64,000 bases of DNA, from the NCBI GenBank assembly GCA_015680685.1, contig MNCI01007750.1, forward strand, positions 247,336 through 311,335, in the 5' to 3' direction. The translations under genes were made by a program, and so were the position numbers. The stretch is from Gnetum montanum. Taxonomy: Eukaryota > Streptophyta > Gnetopsida > Gnetales > Gnetaceae. Shown here in pieces: positions 22,828 through 33,530 of this stretch (position 1 is the first letter of the stretch; each line of letters opens with the position of its first letter). The notes below the pieces were generated by a model. It was given only the letters and a program-made list of their open reading frames with translations. It was not told the origin of the DNA and searched no databases.

Positions 22828-23195
22828 ACCTAGTTTAAGGTCTTGGTAGACCATCAGATGTACTAGTTTAAGGTCCCAGCAAATCGCAATGTGCTAGTTT
22901 AAGGTCCTAGAAGACCGCTATGCTAGTTTAAGGTCCCAGCAAACCACTATGCTAGTTTATCGTCGTAGCGGACAGTGGATGGGCTAGTTTAAGGTCATAG
23001 CAGACCTTCTGTGCCAATTTAACATCATAGTGGATGTTTTGTGCTAGTTTATAGTCATCATGGACTATCTATGCCAATTTATAGTCATGGCAGACTATCT
23101 GTGCCAGTTTATAGTCATAGCGGACTATGGATGCTAGTTTATAGTCGTAGCAGACTATGGATGCCAGTTTATAGTCGTAGTGGACTATCGATGCT
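22828..23195 (-). repeat. Array of twelve ~30-bp mini-hairpins after Tat1 integrase
   Basis: Units start near 22828, 22863, 22894, 22922, 22951, 22983, 23014, 23044, 23074, 23104, 23134 and 23164. Each has CTAGTTTA or CCAATTTA followed by a short stem-loop. Stems differ between units but still pair: AAGGTC...GACCTT (22983), AACATC...GATGTT (23014), ATAGTC...GACTAT (five units from 23044). A few stems are decayed by single transitions. The array directly follows the integrase end. The regular spacing superficially recalls CRISPR, but nothing else supports that. Confidence 0.8.
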
Positions 23196-23210
23196 TACCT
23201 TTCTTCTGCA

Positions 23211-26200
23211 TTAGACGTAGTATAGCTTCAAGTATAAGTGGCTCACAGGATTTGCAGACTCTTTGCCATCCATGTATACTAGTTTGAAGGCTCCATTCTC
23301 ATAGGCTTTTGTGACTATGAATGGACCTTCCCAGTTTGCCAAAAACTTGTCTACATGTTCATAGACAGCTTTGAGGACTAGGTCCCTTTTTTGATCAACT
23401 ATTGATGTAGGTTTCCATGATGCTTTTTCCACTGCTTGTCTTCATACCATTTGATATGACCCAATGTTTGTGCATGCTCTTCCTCTAGGGAGTCAAGGTC
23501 AATAATCCTTGACTTGTTGTTCTAGGCTTCATTCATGACACTTAAAAGGATCATCCTCAGTGATGGTACCTGCAATTCAAGAGGTAACATTGCTTCAGAT
23601 TCATAAACTAGGCTATAGGGAGTCTTACCTGTAGCTGTCCTGCACATCGTACGGTAGGCCCACAGCACATAGAGGATTTGCTCATGCCATCGCCTCTTGT
23701 TATTGCTAAGCATTCTTTTAAGCAAGTTGATGATGGCCTTATTTATTTCCTCTACCTAACCATTAGCTTGCAGGTAATATGGCAACGAAAAATATTGCTT
23801 AATGCCAAGGTTGCTACAAAAGGTTCTAGTTTTCGCACTACTAAACTGTGGCCCATTGTCCGTCACAATAGTCATGGGAAGACCAAACCTTGTTACGATG
23901 TTATCTAAGATGAAGTGGCAAACCTATTGAGATGTAGTTTTTCTAAGGGGGATAGCCTCTGCCCACTTCGTAAAGTACTCAGTGGTAGTAATGATGAAGC
24001 TATGTCCTGCAGAAGACTTGGGTGTTATGGGTCTATGATATCTAGTCCCCATCATTGGAATGGCCATGTGATCTACGTACGGTGCAACTCAGTAGGTGAC
24101 ACGTGTATAAGATTTGCATGAAATTGGCATGTATCACATGTCTTGAGTTTAGCAAAGCAATCTTATTCCATGCAAGGCCAGTAATACCCTAGGTGTCTGA
24201 TCTTAGCTGCCATGGCCCTGGGAGCTATGTGTCCTCCACAGTCCTTCATGGACTTCGCTAACGATTTTTTGTGCCTCCTTCCCACCAACACAAGTTAATA
24301 TTATTCCTTCAAAGAAATGTTTACATAAGGTATTATCTCCTACAAGGACATATTGTCATTCTCGCTTTTGGATTGCATCCCTTTAGGCAGATGTCAAGCT
24401 GTGTGGGGTTCACCATGTTGCAGGTAGGCTTTCACATTAGTGTTTCACTCTTGGGCATTGGTAGCACTTATGGAGGCCACGTGTACTGCTTGAGTGATAG
24501 GGTCTATGCATTCTGTTATCAAAGCAGGTAAAGTTGCAAATAGGTGTGGTGGCATGTTTAATGCTAGCATGGCTAAGGCATCGACTATGGTGTTCTCACT
24601 GCATGGCACATGCTGGATGTCTATCGTGGTGAACTGTTTCAACAAGTTTTTGGCCAAATCACAGTAAGGCTGTAAGTGCGAAGCTTTACAGGTGTAGACT
24701 TCAGTGATTTGGTTTACAACAAGTTGAGAGTCTCCTCGGACTACCAAATGTTGGATCTTTAATTGTCGAGCTACTAAGAGGCCCCTAAGGAGTCCTTCAC
24801 ACTCAGCTACATTGTTTATACAAAGGAATGTGAAGTGGTAAGCAAAAGGTTACATGTCCCCTAAGGGGAATGTAATGATGGTGGTAGCACTACCACCTCA
24901 CGTGGTTGAGTTGCCATCGAAATGCAAAGTGGCCTTGAAATGCAATGGTACAAGGTTGATATTGCTAACATGTTCATCAGGGAATTCTAGTTCTATGGTT
25001 GCCTGATCATCAATAGGTGAGGTTGTAAGTTGCATAGCTATCGCTTGTCCTTTAGTTGACAATTGGGCTGCATAGTGTAAATTGAATTCTGTGATTATAG
25101 CTTTCCATCGGGCTATCTTGCTACTTTCATATAAGTTGTTTGTGATAGCCTGAAGTACATTGCTCTTGCATATAATGTTGACCTGGCTATGGAATAGGTA
25201 GTGTCTCCACTTTTTTAGCATGAATACTAAGGAGAGACAATTCCTTTCCACTTCGTTGTATTTGGCTTCATAGGTTATTAATGCATGGCTTAGGTAATAA
25301 ACTGGTATTTCAAAGTCGTCTTCTCTTTTTTGGCATAACAATGTTGTGATATATGTGTCTGAGGTGGCAAGGTAGATGTAGAAATGCTTATCACTCTATG
25401 GTGGGTAAACAGTTGGAAGGTGTAAAATCTCTTTCTTTAAGTCATGGAAGGCTTGTTGGCACTATGTTGTCCACTCGAAGTTAACCCCTTTCTTTAGTAA
25501 GTGTTGCATGGGGTGTAACTTGTCAGTCAACCTTGCTATAAACCTTATGATGAATTGTATTCTACCTTTCAACCCACACAATTCCTTAAGGTTAGTAGGG
25601 GGTGCTAGGTTAACGGTGGCCTTAACTTTGTCAAGGTCCACTCGTATTCTAGCCTCTAATACTACAAACCCTAGCATGCATATGGTTTTAACTTCGAAAA
25701 CATACTTCTTTGGATTAAGACGCAAGTCATGCCTATGAAAATGCTTGAAGACTACCTATAGATCATTGGGATGATCAATAGCCATCTTAGACTTGACTGT
25801 TATTTCATCCATGTAATTATTTAGTCTCTCTAGAAGGTAGTCACTAAATATGTAGGTCATGGCTCATTGATAGGTTGCTCCAGTGCTTTTGAGACCAAAG
25901 GGCATCATAGCGTAACAAAAGGTACCCCAAGGGGTCATGAAAGTAGTCATCAATTGATGCTTTGGATTTATGAAAATTTGATTGTAACCTGAGAACCCAT
26001 CCATGAAGGATAGTAAAGCATGACCAATCGTAGTGTCGATAAGTTGATCGATACTTGGTAGTGGGAAGTCATCTTTAATCATTGTTTTGTTTAGATCCCA
26101 GAAGTCTATACAAATTCGTATTTCTCCCATTTTCTTAGAGACTACAATGATGTTTGATACCCACTCCGAGTAATTGATCACATGAATGAAGCTTGCTTGG

Positions 26201-26686
26201 TATAGCTTGGTAATTTCATCACGTACGACTAGTGTGATTTTTGGTTTAATTTTTTGAGCCTTTTGTTTAACCAGTTTGACACGTGGATCCAATACAATGT
26301 TATGTTGTATTAGCCATGGGTCTAAGCATGGCATGTCATTGTAGGACCATGTGAATACTTTGATGTTGTCTTGAAGGACTTTGAATACATCCTTTTGTAT
26401 TTGTTGATCTAGGAGGGAACTAAGTTTTAGTGTCCTTATTTCCCCCCTAGATGTCGTTACAGGTGGTTTAATGAGAGGGTCCTCGGTCACATCCCTAGCG
26501 TCTAAGTCTAAGGCTTGAACCAAATGTTTAGGCCAATCTAGGGACATTTCCATGGATGCTAGAGTGTTATCAGTGGATGAATCCCAGTTAATTAACTCTA
26601 AGTTCGAATGTCTTGCAAGCTTTCCATGAGGACTTGTCAAGGTTAAAAGTGAATGTAGATCACACTACATGGCCATCTTGTTCAAC
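23211..26686 (-). pseudogene. Tat1 pol (RT, two RNase H, integrase), broken
   Basis: One minus frame covers most of it. It begins after an acceptor-like GGCAG at 26687. RT (26640-25864 and onward) has KDDFPLPSIDQLID, GHALLSFMDGFSGYNQI, TPWGTFCY and MMPFGL. The catalytic YxDD reads YMDE at 25815-25804, so the second Asp is lost. The RT thumb is 25725-25462. The first RNase H is 25341-24898 (LKKWRHYLF). The second, archaeal-type RNase H is near 24880-24445 (RGDSQLVVNQ). The integrase zinc and core regions lie in 24260-23700 in degraded form. The C-terminus is 23725-23522 and 23432-23211 (LANWEGPFIVTKAYENGAFK, LKLYY) in other frames. The products would copy RNA to DNA and integrate it. Stops and the altered RT site make it inactive. 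Confidence 0.82.
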
Positions 26687-26702
26687 CTGCCACAATAAGA
26701 AG
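26687..26702 (-). promoter_or_regulatory. Splice-acceptor-like site ahead of Tat1 pol
   Basis: On the minus strand a pyrimidine-rich TTCTTCTTATTGTGGCAG precedes GTTGAACAAG, just upstream of the pol frame. Ogre elements are known to remove an intron between the protease and RT regions. Here the acceptor is convincing, but I could not fix a donor. Confidence 0.4.
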
Positions 26703-26814
26703 AAGCCCAATTAAGTGATACCTGTTTGTAGCAATAACGCATAATAAATATTTGCAAAGCAACAATGAAACATGAAATGATCGTCAAATATTTGGCCAAG
26801 TTTGCAAGTTACCA

Positions 26815-27365
26815 GTTAAAGGTCTTGGCGGACCGTGAGCAGGTTCGAACATGCAAGGGACATTAACTCTACCAATTTAAGGTTGTGGTGGACCATAACA
26901 TTGCGAAATCTAGTCTAAAATACAAAATGGATGCTAAAGCTACCAGTTTAAGGTCATGGCAGACTGTACTCATGCTACAGTGTATGTCAAAATGTAAATC
27001 GATGTTGCCAGTATAAGGTCTTAGCGGACTATTAATGGGTGGAGTTCGGAAACTAAGGTTACTAGTTTAAGGTCTTTGCAAACCATTAACAGGTTGTAAG
27101 GGTAAGGTTACTAGTTTAAGGTCTTTGTGGACCGTTAACAGGTTGGTGAATAAGGTTACTAGTTTAAGGTCTTTGCAGACCGTTAACAAGTTGGTGAATA
27201 AGGTTACTAGTTTAAGGTCTTTGCAGACCATTAATAGGTTGGTGAATAAGGTTACTAGTTTAAGGTCTTTGCAGACCGTTAATAGGTTGGTTAATAAGGT
27301 TATTAGTTTAAGGTCTTTGCAAACCATGGAGTGTAGGCTCTGTAGAGGTAGGTTGCTAATTTAAG
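26815..27365 (-). repeat. Mini-hairpin array upstream of Tat1 pol, with 48-bp higher-order repeat
   Basis: Units carry CTAGTTTAAGGTC...GACC as in the array after integrase. From 27061 to about 27330 they are fixed in a 48-bp repeat (starts at 27061, 27110, 27158, 27206, 27254 and 27302) containing TTTAAGGTCTTTGCAGACC and AGGTTGGTGAATAAGG. Because 48 is a multiple of three, the repeat is open in frames on both strands. Those frames are by-products. Confidence 0.75.
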
Positions 27366-27509
27366 GTGGGATGAAATTTTTGGTTGGGCCCACCTGTTTG
27401 CAAACAAGAATGCTACGCTATCACAGGTTTATGACACAACAGGACTATGCTATACGGGGCATCCACCATTACTTGGGGTGCAAAAATGGCAAGTTTGTTT
27501 CACTGCGTT

Positions 27510-27522
27510 GGCTATAAATAGG
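27510..27522 (+). promoter_or_regulatory. TATA box of the antisense gene in Tat1
   Basis: GCTATAAATAGGG on the plus strand, about 140 bp upstream of the first plausible ATG (27653). It is oriented opposite to the element's own genes and the flanking sequence is not LTR-like. Confidence 0.55.
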
Positions 27523-27652
27523 GTTTTACCCTTGGTAAACTTGTCATTTTCGTTGTCAGAGCACAGAGCCCACATCTAGAGCGTAGCACGGTCATGCCAA
27601 GAGAAAGTGAAATGGTGTAGTGTAGCAGCTGACAACATTTGTAAGTGAAGCA

Positions 27653-30600
27653 ATGATACCTAAAGGTGAATGCAAGCACCGAGGGCTCACTAAGGTGGAC
27701 GAAATCAAGGAAACTTTAGGGTGCCTATCCAGGGTGCACATTGAAGTGCAGGAGGAGACTCTATCTACTCAGTAAGTTGCTATGCTACCTTTTTTATTCA
27801 GACTACAGCAATCATTATTATTGAAATCCACCTCTTTTGACATTGTTTTGGTCATCGTTTTGGCCACTACACTACTGCTATTGCTGGTTGGCCATAGCGG
27901 CTATACGAACATTACGCTATAGCTGCATGCGATATCGCCTCAGCCGCCATTGTTGTGACTTCCTTGTCATAGGGGTTTGGGTGAGTCTGGATAGCTTAGC
28001 GCATGATTAGCTTAGAGCACCACCCTCAGGAGGGTTTGGCCATCTATGAGATTTAACAAATGAGACATGTGTTTAACGTAGTACAGCATGTGTTATTTTG
28101 AATGGCAGAAGTATGGTTGTAGCACAGTGAATTATTTCATATGCACTTTATAATGTTTTATTACAGCATGCCAGTATGTCGTAAGGTCTTTAGGTTCATC
28201 GCATAGCTACACTATTGAATCTGCAATACCACTACGTTTTTGAGTTTGTTTTTTGTTAAGTTTACCATATTTCCATGCTCATCACAGTGATGTGTTGCGC
28301 ATCTATCTATTCATGTTCATCTACTACGTCATGTGTCATGCGTTTGCATCTAAATGTTGTTACATTATGCGGGGCTTGATGCCTATGCTATGCTACAAGT
28401 ATTGTGTTGCTACGTTTCCCATTATTTTTTTTGTTTTGTTTTGTTTTTAAAGAAAGATTTGTGATTGGGGGGTCATGCTACGCTATATGCAAAGAAAGTG
28501 TCATGCTACGCTACATCTAATCAGAGGGTTACACTACACTACATGTAACCTTCACTCGTATGTAGTGTTAATGTTTGGTTCTTCATTGTGCAGGGTCATG
28601 TTGAAACCCATTTTGATTATCCTAGAGATTGTGGGAGTCCTGTGCTACCTTAGCAAACTAGTGGCCAATGTCCCTCCTCCCCATGCATGTGTGGGGTGGC
28701 TAGCAATCTGATTCTAGGAGGGCGTGCAGGACTTCCTACAGTTCCTCCTCCAGCATTTTAGTGTGATTTTTGGTCACACTTATCAGCGGAGATAACAGCC
28801 TCAATCACAGAAACCTTGTTTCCTGAGGAAAATTGGGGGATTCTAAAATTTTTGACTGATGGGTCAATCAGGGGTGATTAGGCAGAATATTCCAACTAGT
28901 TTCCAAAAAGCTTGAGATGCTTAAGTTGGATCTAGGAAATGCTTGAGTATAAGTGCTATCACTTATACAACACGTTGTTTGTTGCCCATCACATGGGCAC
29001 CTGCTTTCAAAACCCACCTGGAACCATTTATTATGCCAATGGGTGAGTTCTACGAAGGTATTTTATCGTTGTGTAATCCATGTTATGCTAGACATAGGTA
29101 TTAACAGTGTATATATGCATTTTTTAATGTGTTTCCAAGTTTTTTATTGACAAGAGTGATCTCCATGGTGACACAGATGGCTTAGCGTTGGCACAGATGG
29201 CCTTGTGGGAGTTTTCCTCCACTAGGAATGTGTGCACCAACATAATAGGCCAATTTGGGGATGAGTTCAGAACCTATTTGACCCAGTATTCCCAATTTTA
29301 TGTGAAGTGTAAAGAAGCCAGCTGGTTGGATAGGAAATAGACATCCCTTAGGCCATTCATCGTCGAAGATGTGTTGGTGGATCTCCCACCATTTTTCACG
29401 TCATTTAAACCTAGTACGCTAAGGTGTGAATTCACTGTTATTTGTTCGAGTGATTTTTATCTTTTTCTAACCCTCTCTCTATTTTTTTTGGCTTTTTGCA
29501 AACCATTTTACTGGCAAAGAAATCCCAAGAGGTGACTATGATCACCTCCGAGCACAACGAGGCCAACCTCATTTTCAAGTATGGGGAGGTGGAGGAGACC
29601 CAGTGTTGGCTCTACAATGGGACCCCAACCATGCTTTTCCACAACCTTCAGGAGGTTGGGGTTATGGACTTATTTTTGGTTGTTAACTCGAACGTCCCGC
29701 TTGTTGAGACGCTTTCCCTAGCCAACTCCTTCTCCAAAAAAGCAGACCACTTCCACACACGTGTTTACAATGTGCACGTGGTATTTGATGTCAATGACCA
29801 ATTATTTGTGGATCTTTTTGGCGTCCCTTCTGATGGCCTCCCCATGGGAGAAAAATCCAAGAAAGATGTACACAATCAGGGGAACATCAATGAGTGGCTA
29901 GGGGCAGCAAAGGACCAAAAGGGGATCTATATTGAGAAAGTCAGGCTATGGATGGACAAAAAGGTTTACCCTGTCTTCCATGCCTGTGCCTTTCCCAAGT
30001 TGCTATCCTAAGGAAAAATCATTAGAATTAAGTAGGCTTGGATAAATAGGGATGTCATGGAAGAGAAACGTTACAATTGGGAAAAAAACCTTTGTAGAGG
30101 CATGCAGGCTGAAATGGTCAAGCTCCGCAAGAAGCTTGAGTCCCGTTTCAACATGCACCATGCCTTCTTCATAGCTTGCTTATGGTGTTTTGTGGAATTC
30201 TTGGTAGTCCATGAGAATGGGGTCTAGGTACTAAAAGATCATAGCTAGATTTCCAAACCATGGATCTACCAAGTCTTCCATACCACCTGATCTCAGGATC
30301 CCTTGGAAGCTATCGGGGAATCGTTCTCAATGATGACCAAGGATCAGGTGGCATGCAACTTTTGGACCCAGGAAAACATGGGAGAGGCACCCCCCATTAC
30401 CATTGGTAGTGTAACAAGGGGGGAACACCTCATTACAAAGATGGTGATGACCAAGTTGCAATGCAAGAGGTCCCGCCCTACTGACGAGACCCCCCATATT
30501 AACGAAGAGAGGGGGAAGAAGCTGCGACTCAAACTTCACAGAGTGCAGCCTTTGATTGGTAAGTGTTTTTTTTATTTTTTCACTAATGTTTGCTACATTG

Positions 30601-32068
30601 TTTTATGCTAGGTAATGTTGTATAACGTAGGGTCTGCTTTAAGTTGGTATGATTCACTTACTATGACTATGCTTTATTAGTAGAGGAAGAAGAGGAAGAA
30701 GGAGAAGAAGAGGTGGTGGCCCCTACAACAGGGGCAACTGGCGAAAATGAGGAGGCTTCGGCTATAGAGGAGAGGGCCCCGACCGATGAAGAAGGGGCCC
30801 TTACTATAGAAGAAAGGGCCTTAGCTGGTGAGGAGGAGGTCTCTGCCGATGAAGAGGAGGCCCTTACCGATGAAGAAAGGGGCCTAACCAATGAGGAAGA
30901 GGCTCCTGGTAATCAAGAAGAGGCCCTTGCTAACGATCCTTTTGCGGCGAGTAACTCAGTGCCAGAGGGGCACATGAGCATCAAGGACGCTGCTACGTTG
31001 TTGGGCCAATTAGAAGGAGAGGGGCTTCATTTGGACGCTGATGCGTTTGACTGCATATTTGACAGTGTGCCAATGGGCAACCCCCCCCCCCCCCCCCCCC
31101 CCCCCCCCGCTCGCTATCACCCCTAAGGGTTTGCTGGGTAGGAGCTTTACACAATCATTTATGTTGTTCATCAGCTTTATTGTGATTTCCCTCCATTGTG
31201 GCTAACACATTTTGTTATACAGCTAACACCACTGTTGATACCTCCGGCCCTTCCTCGATCTACCTGCGAGCATGGATTGAGACCCCTAATAAATTTACTT
31301 TCATGGAAGGGATGGTCGATGACATGATCGACCGTCTGAGGTAGATCGACCCGGAAGTGGGTAAGTCAAAATTTCTATGCTAGACTCTTTAAAATGATGT
31401 TTCTTCACTATGCCACTATGACTAATGCCTTTGTATATGTGGTTAATAGCCTCTCGTCTCAAGTGGGACCCCAAACGAGTGGTTGAGGTCGACGTCGTGC
31501 CTAAATTTCCACTAGAGATGACCAAAGTACCTCGTCGCGTATACAACGAAGCAAGCCAATGTGCACTATACTTGGCATGCTCCTTGTGGGAATGAAGGTG
31601 CATGAACAAAGGCCTCTGGAAACAAGTACAAAGGCTTGAGAAGGAGAAGGCCAACTTGACCACTGAGGTGGGAGATCTCCAATCCTGGAATGAATTTCTA
31701 TTGGCCCGAGACACCAACGATGGTAGTTGGCACACAGCCATCATTGACTACACAAGGTATTAGATAGTTGTGCGTTGCAAAAATGAGGCCATTCGTGAGA
31801 TAATAGAACAGTGCATGCAAATGGACCTGTTAGCCCAGAAGAACCAAGACTGGAAAGACTATAGTGCAAAAGTTTATGAGTGGGGGCAGGCATAGGAAAA
31901 CCACAAACACATGTATAAGCTAGAACGTGCCAACTACCATAACCAATATAGTGATGCCTCAGTCAAGTTACATACTTACGAGGTATTCCTTGACATTATT
32001 GGCACTTCTCAAGCTTACGACAGGTTTATGCAATAGGTGATAGTAAGTGAATCTCCCGAAGGGAAATG
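27653..32068 (+). pseudogene. Antisense multi-exon gene carried inside Tat1, decayed
   Basis: Coding-like blocks are separated by GT...AG introns on the strand opposite gag and pol. Approximate exons: 27653-27771 (donor GTAAGT), 28594-29042, 29155-29421, 29519-30558, 30681-about 31120, 31223-31360 and 31450-32068. The junctions 30558/30681 and 31360/31450 keep phase with good donors (GTAAGT) and acceptors (TTATTAG, TTAATAG). The fourth exon holds HFHTRVYNVHVVFDVNDQLF and VDLFGVPSDG, which recalls the 'putative plant transposon protein' type. The fifth is strongly acidic with Glu-Glu-Glu repeats. The last is long, Lys/Glu-rich and likely coiled coil (QVQRLEKEKANLTTEV). In-frame stops are nearly all TAG. 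Function is unknown. It may be a captured gene or an element-specific accessory gene. Confidence 0.6.
30681..31126 (+). pseudogene. Acidic-repeat exon of the antisense gene, ending in poly-C
   Basis: The exon encodes about twelve Glu in its first 20 residues, then repeats of the pattern ALTDEERGLTNEEEA in which Ala, Leu and short acidic words alternate. A non-repetitive segment (SIKDAATLLGQLEGEGLHLD) follows. A run of 28 C (31081-31108) gives a proline tract. The homopolymer length may be wrong in the assembly, so the frame after it is uncertain. Confidence 0.6.
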
Positions 32069-32948
32069 ACCTTTCCAACGGGTGAGACCACCACTGCCGC
32101 CTTTTCTCCAAGACCCCCGAGATGGACATCTATAGAAAAGGAGAAAGTTGCAGCAAGTGCTGACTTGGGATATAGGAATTGGGCTGATATTATGGAAGAG
32201 AAGATCTTCTAATGCCTAGCGGAAGGCTTGGATCGAATACCCCCCAAAACAGACGTGAGGCTGTCTCGGGTCAATTACCTTTTGGTGTACTGATAATTTA
32301 TTTTATCCAAGTCCTTATTGTAGCTTTAGCTAACTAGTTCATTTTTCTAGTGGTACAGAATCCAAGTTAAAACTTAGGGCCTGATGAAGTAGGGGACGAT
32401 GGAGTGGGTGAAGGGTCATAGCATAGCAGCCGGACATTTTATTTGGAATTCTTACAAAAAATGTTGAAGAAATTATTGATTAATATTTTAAATGAAAGAA
32501 ACAAAATGGAATACAAAGAGATTTATTTTATTTTGGCTAATGTGTTGTATTTATTTTTATTTTATTTTATTCTTTTTTATGCATTAAATTCGTTAGGAGC
32601 ATCTCATTTTAGTTTTAGGCCATTTTGAGTCATAACAATAGTTTAAAGCCATTTCGAACCATCGCTAGTGTTAGGCCATTTTGGGTCATTTGTAGTTTTA
32701 AGTCATTTTGGGCTATTGGATGATGGTAAGGAAAATTTTTTCCAGTTTTAGGCCTTAGTGGGCTATGGTGTAATGTAAATAGTGGACGTGATGTAAACAA
32801 TTTAAAGAATGAGTTAGATAATTAGCGTAATTGAACTAATATAAAGCCAACAAAGAATAAACGTATGACAAGTGTTAGTTGCGTTGGAAGCAGTGGAGTA
32901 GCTACACTACGTAGGTAATGATTATTCTTGCAGCTACTTCTTAACCCA
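32069..32948. repeat. Region 3' of the antisense gene with mini-hairpin relatives
   Basis: From 32069 to 32610 nothing is recognisable; 32440-32600 is very AT-rich. From 32615 to 32775 units of about 35 bp recur (AGTTTTAGGCCATTTTGAGTC, GTTAGGCCATTTTGGGTC, TTTTAGGCCTTAGTGGGCTA). They look like diverged members of the mini-hairpin family, so hairpin arrays stand on both sides of the antisense gene. Confidence 0.45.
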
Positions 32949-33530
32949 TCATGGGCTTGGCAATGTGTAAGGCTGAGGGGCTTTATTGCGGTATTCTTCT
33001 ATGTCGTTATCTATCGCTTGAAAGGGTAACTTGGCCCACATTATTTTTTTTTCTAATCTAGCGTTTTGGGCTTGCTCATTTTCCAAATAAGTCGCTTCAG
33101 TGGAGACAGGTGCTTCAGTCTCAAAGGTTATCACTCTGAAACTTGCTCCATGTCAACATTGTTTATCGCCTAGGTAGCCACTTCATCACCGTAAATCACC
33201 ACCTCCTACCTGCATAAGTTAGGTGGATTTCTTGATGTATGGGTGAAGAGACGGCCCTGAGTTGGGCTAACCACAACCTCCCCAAGATCAGGTTGAACCA
33301 AGGCATCTCTTCTACCACAATGAATGTTGCATTTGTGGGGAATTGATCCCCTACCACAAAGTTAATATGGACAGTGCCTTTTACCACTACCCATGCTCTA
33401 TTGAAAAATTTTAGACATGACATTGTTGTGGGTTTGATTTGGTCCACCAAACTTAGTTTGTCCACTATGGGAAACCTGATGACATTTGTAGCATCCCCGT
33501 CATCAATGTATACTCTTCGGATCTTGTGTT
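32949..33530 (-). pseudogene. Tat1 protease
   Basis: The minus frame reads YIDDGDATNVI near 33500, an aspartic-protease active-site pattern in which the central Asp-Gly is kept. NFVVGDQFPTNATFIV, WFNLILGRLWL and SSPIHQEIHL (33465-33196) follow, which are usual for Tat-type retropepsins. A further open stretch (33134-32949) lies in another frame. The protease would cut the gag-pol polyprotein. In related elements RT follows directly, but here it is 6.3 kb away. Confidence 0.7.

Noticed and set aside
22828-23195. CRISPR-like regular direct repeats
   Set aside because: Units are degenerate, stems vary with the unit, no unique spacers separate exact repeats, and the context is a plant retrotransposon.
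27067-27327. Repetitive protein with KDLKLVTL repeats
   Set aside because: By-product of a 48-bp DNA repeat, which is open on both strands.
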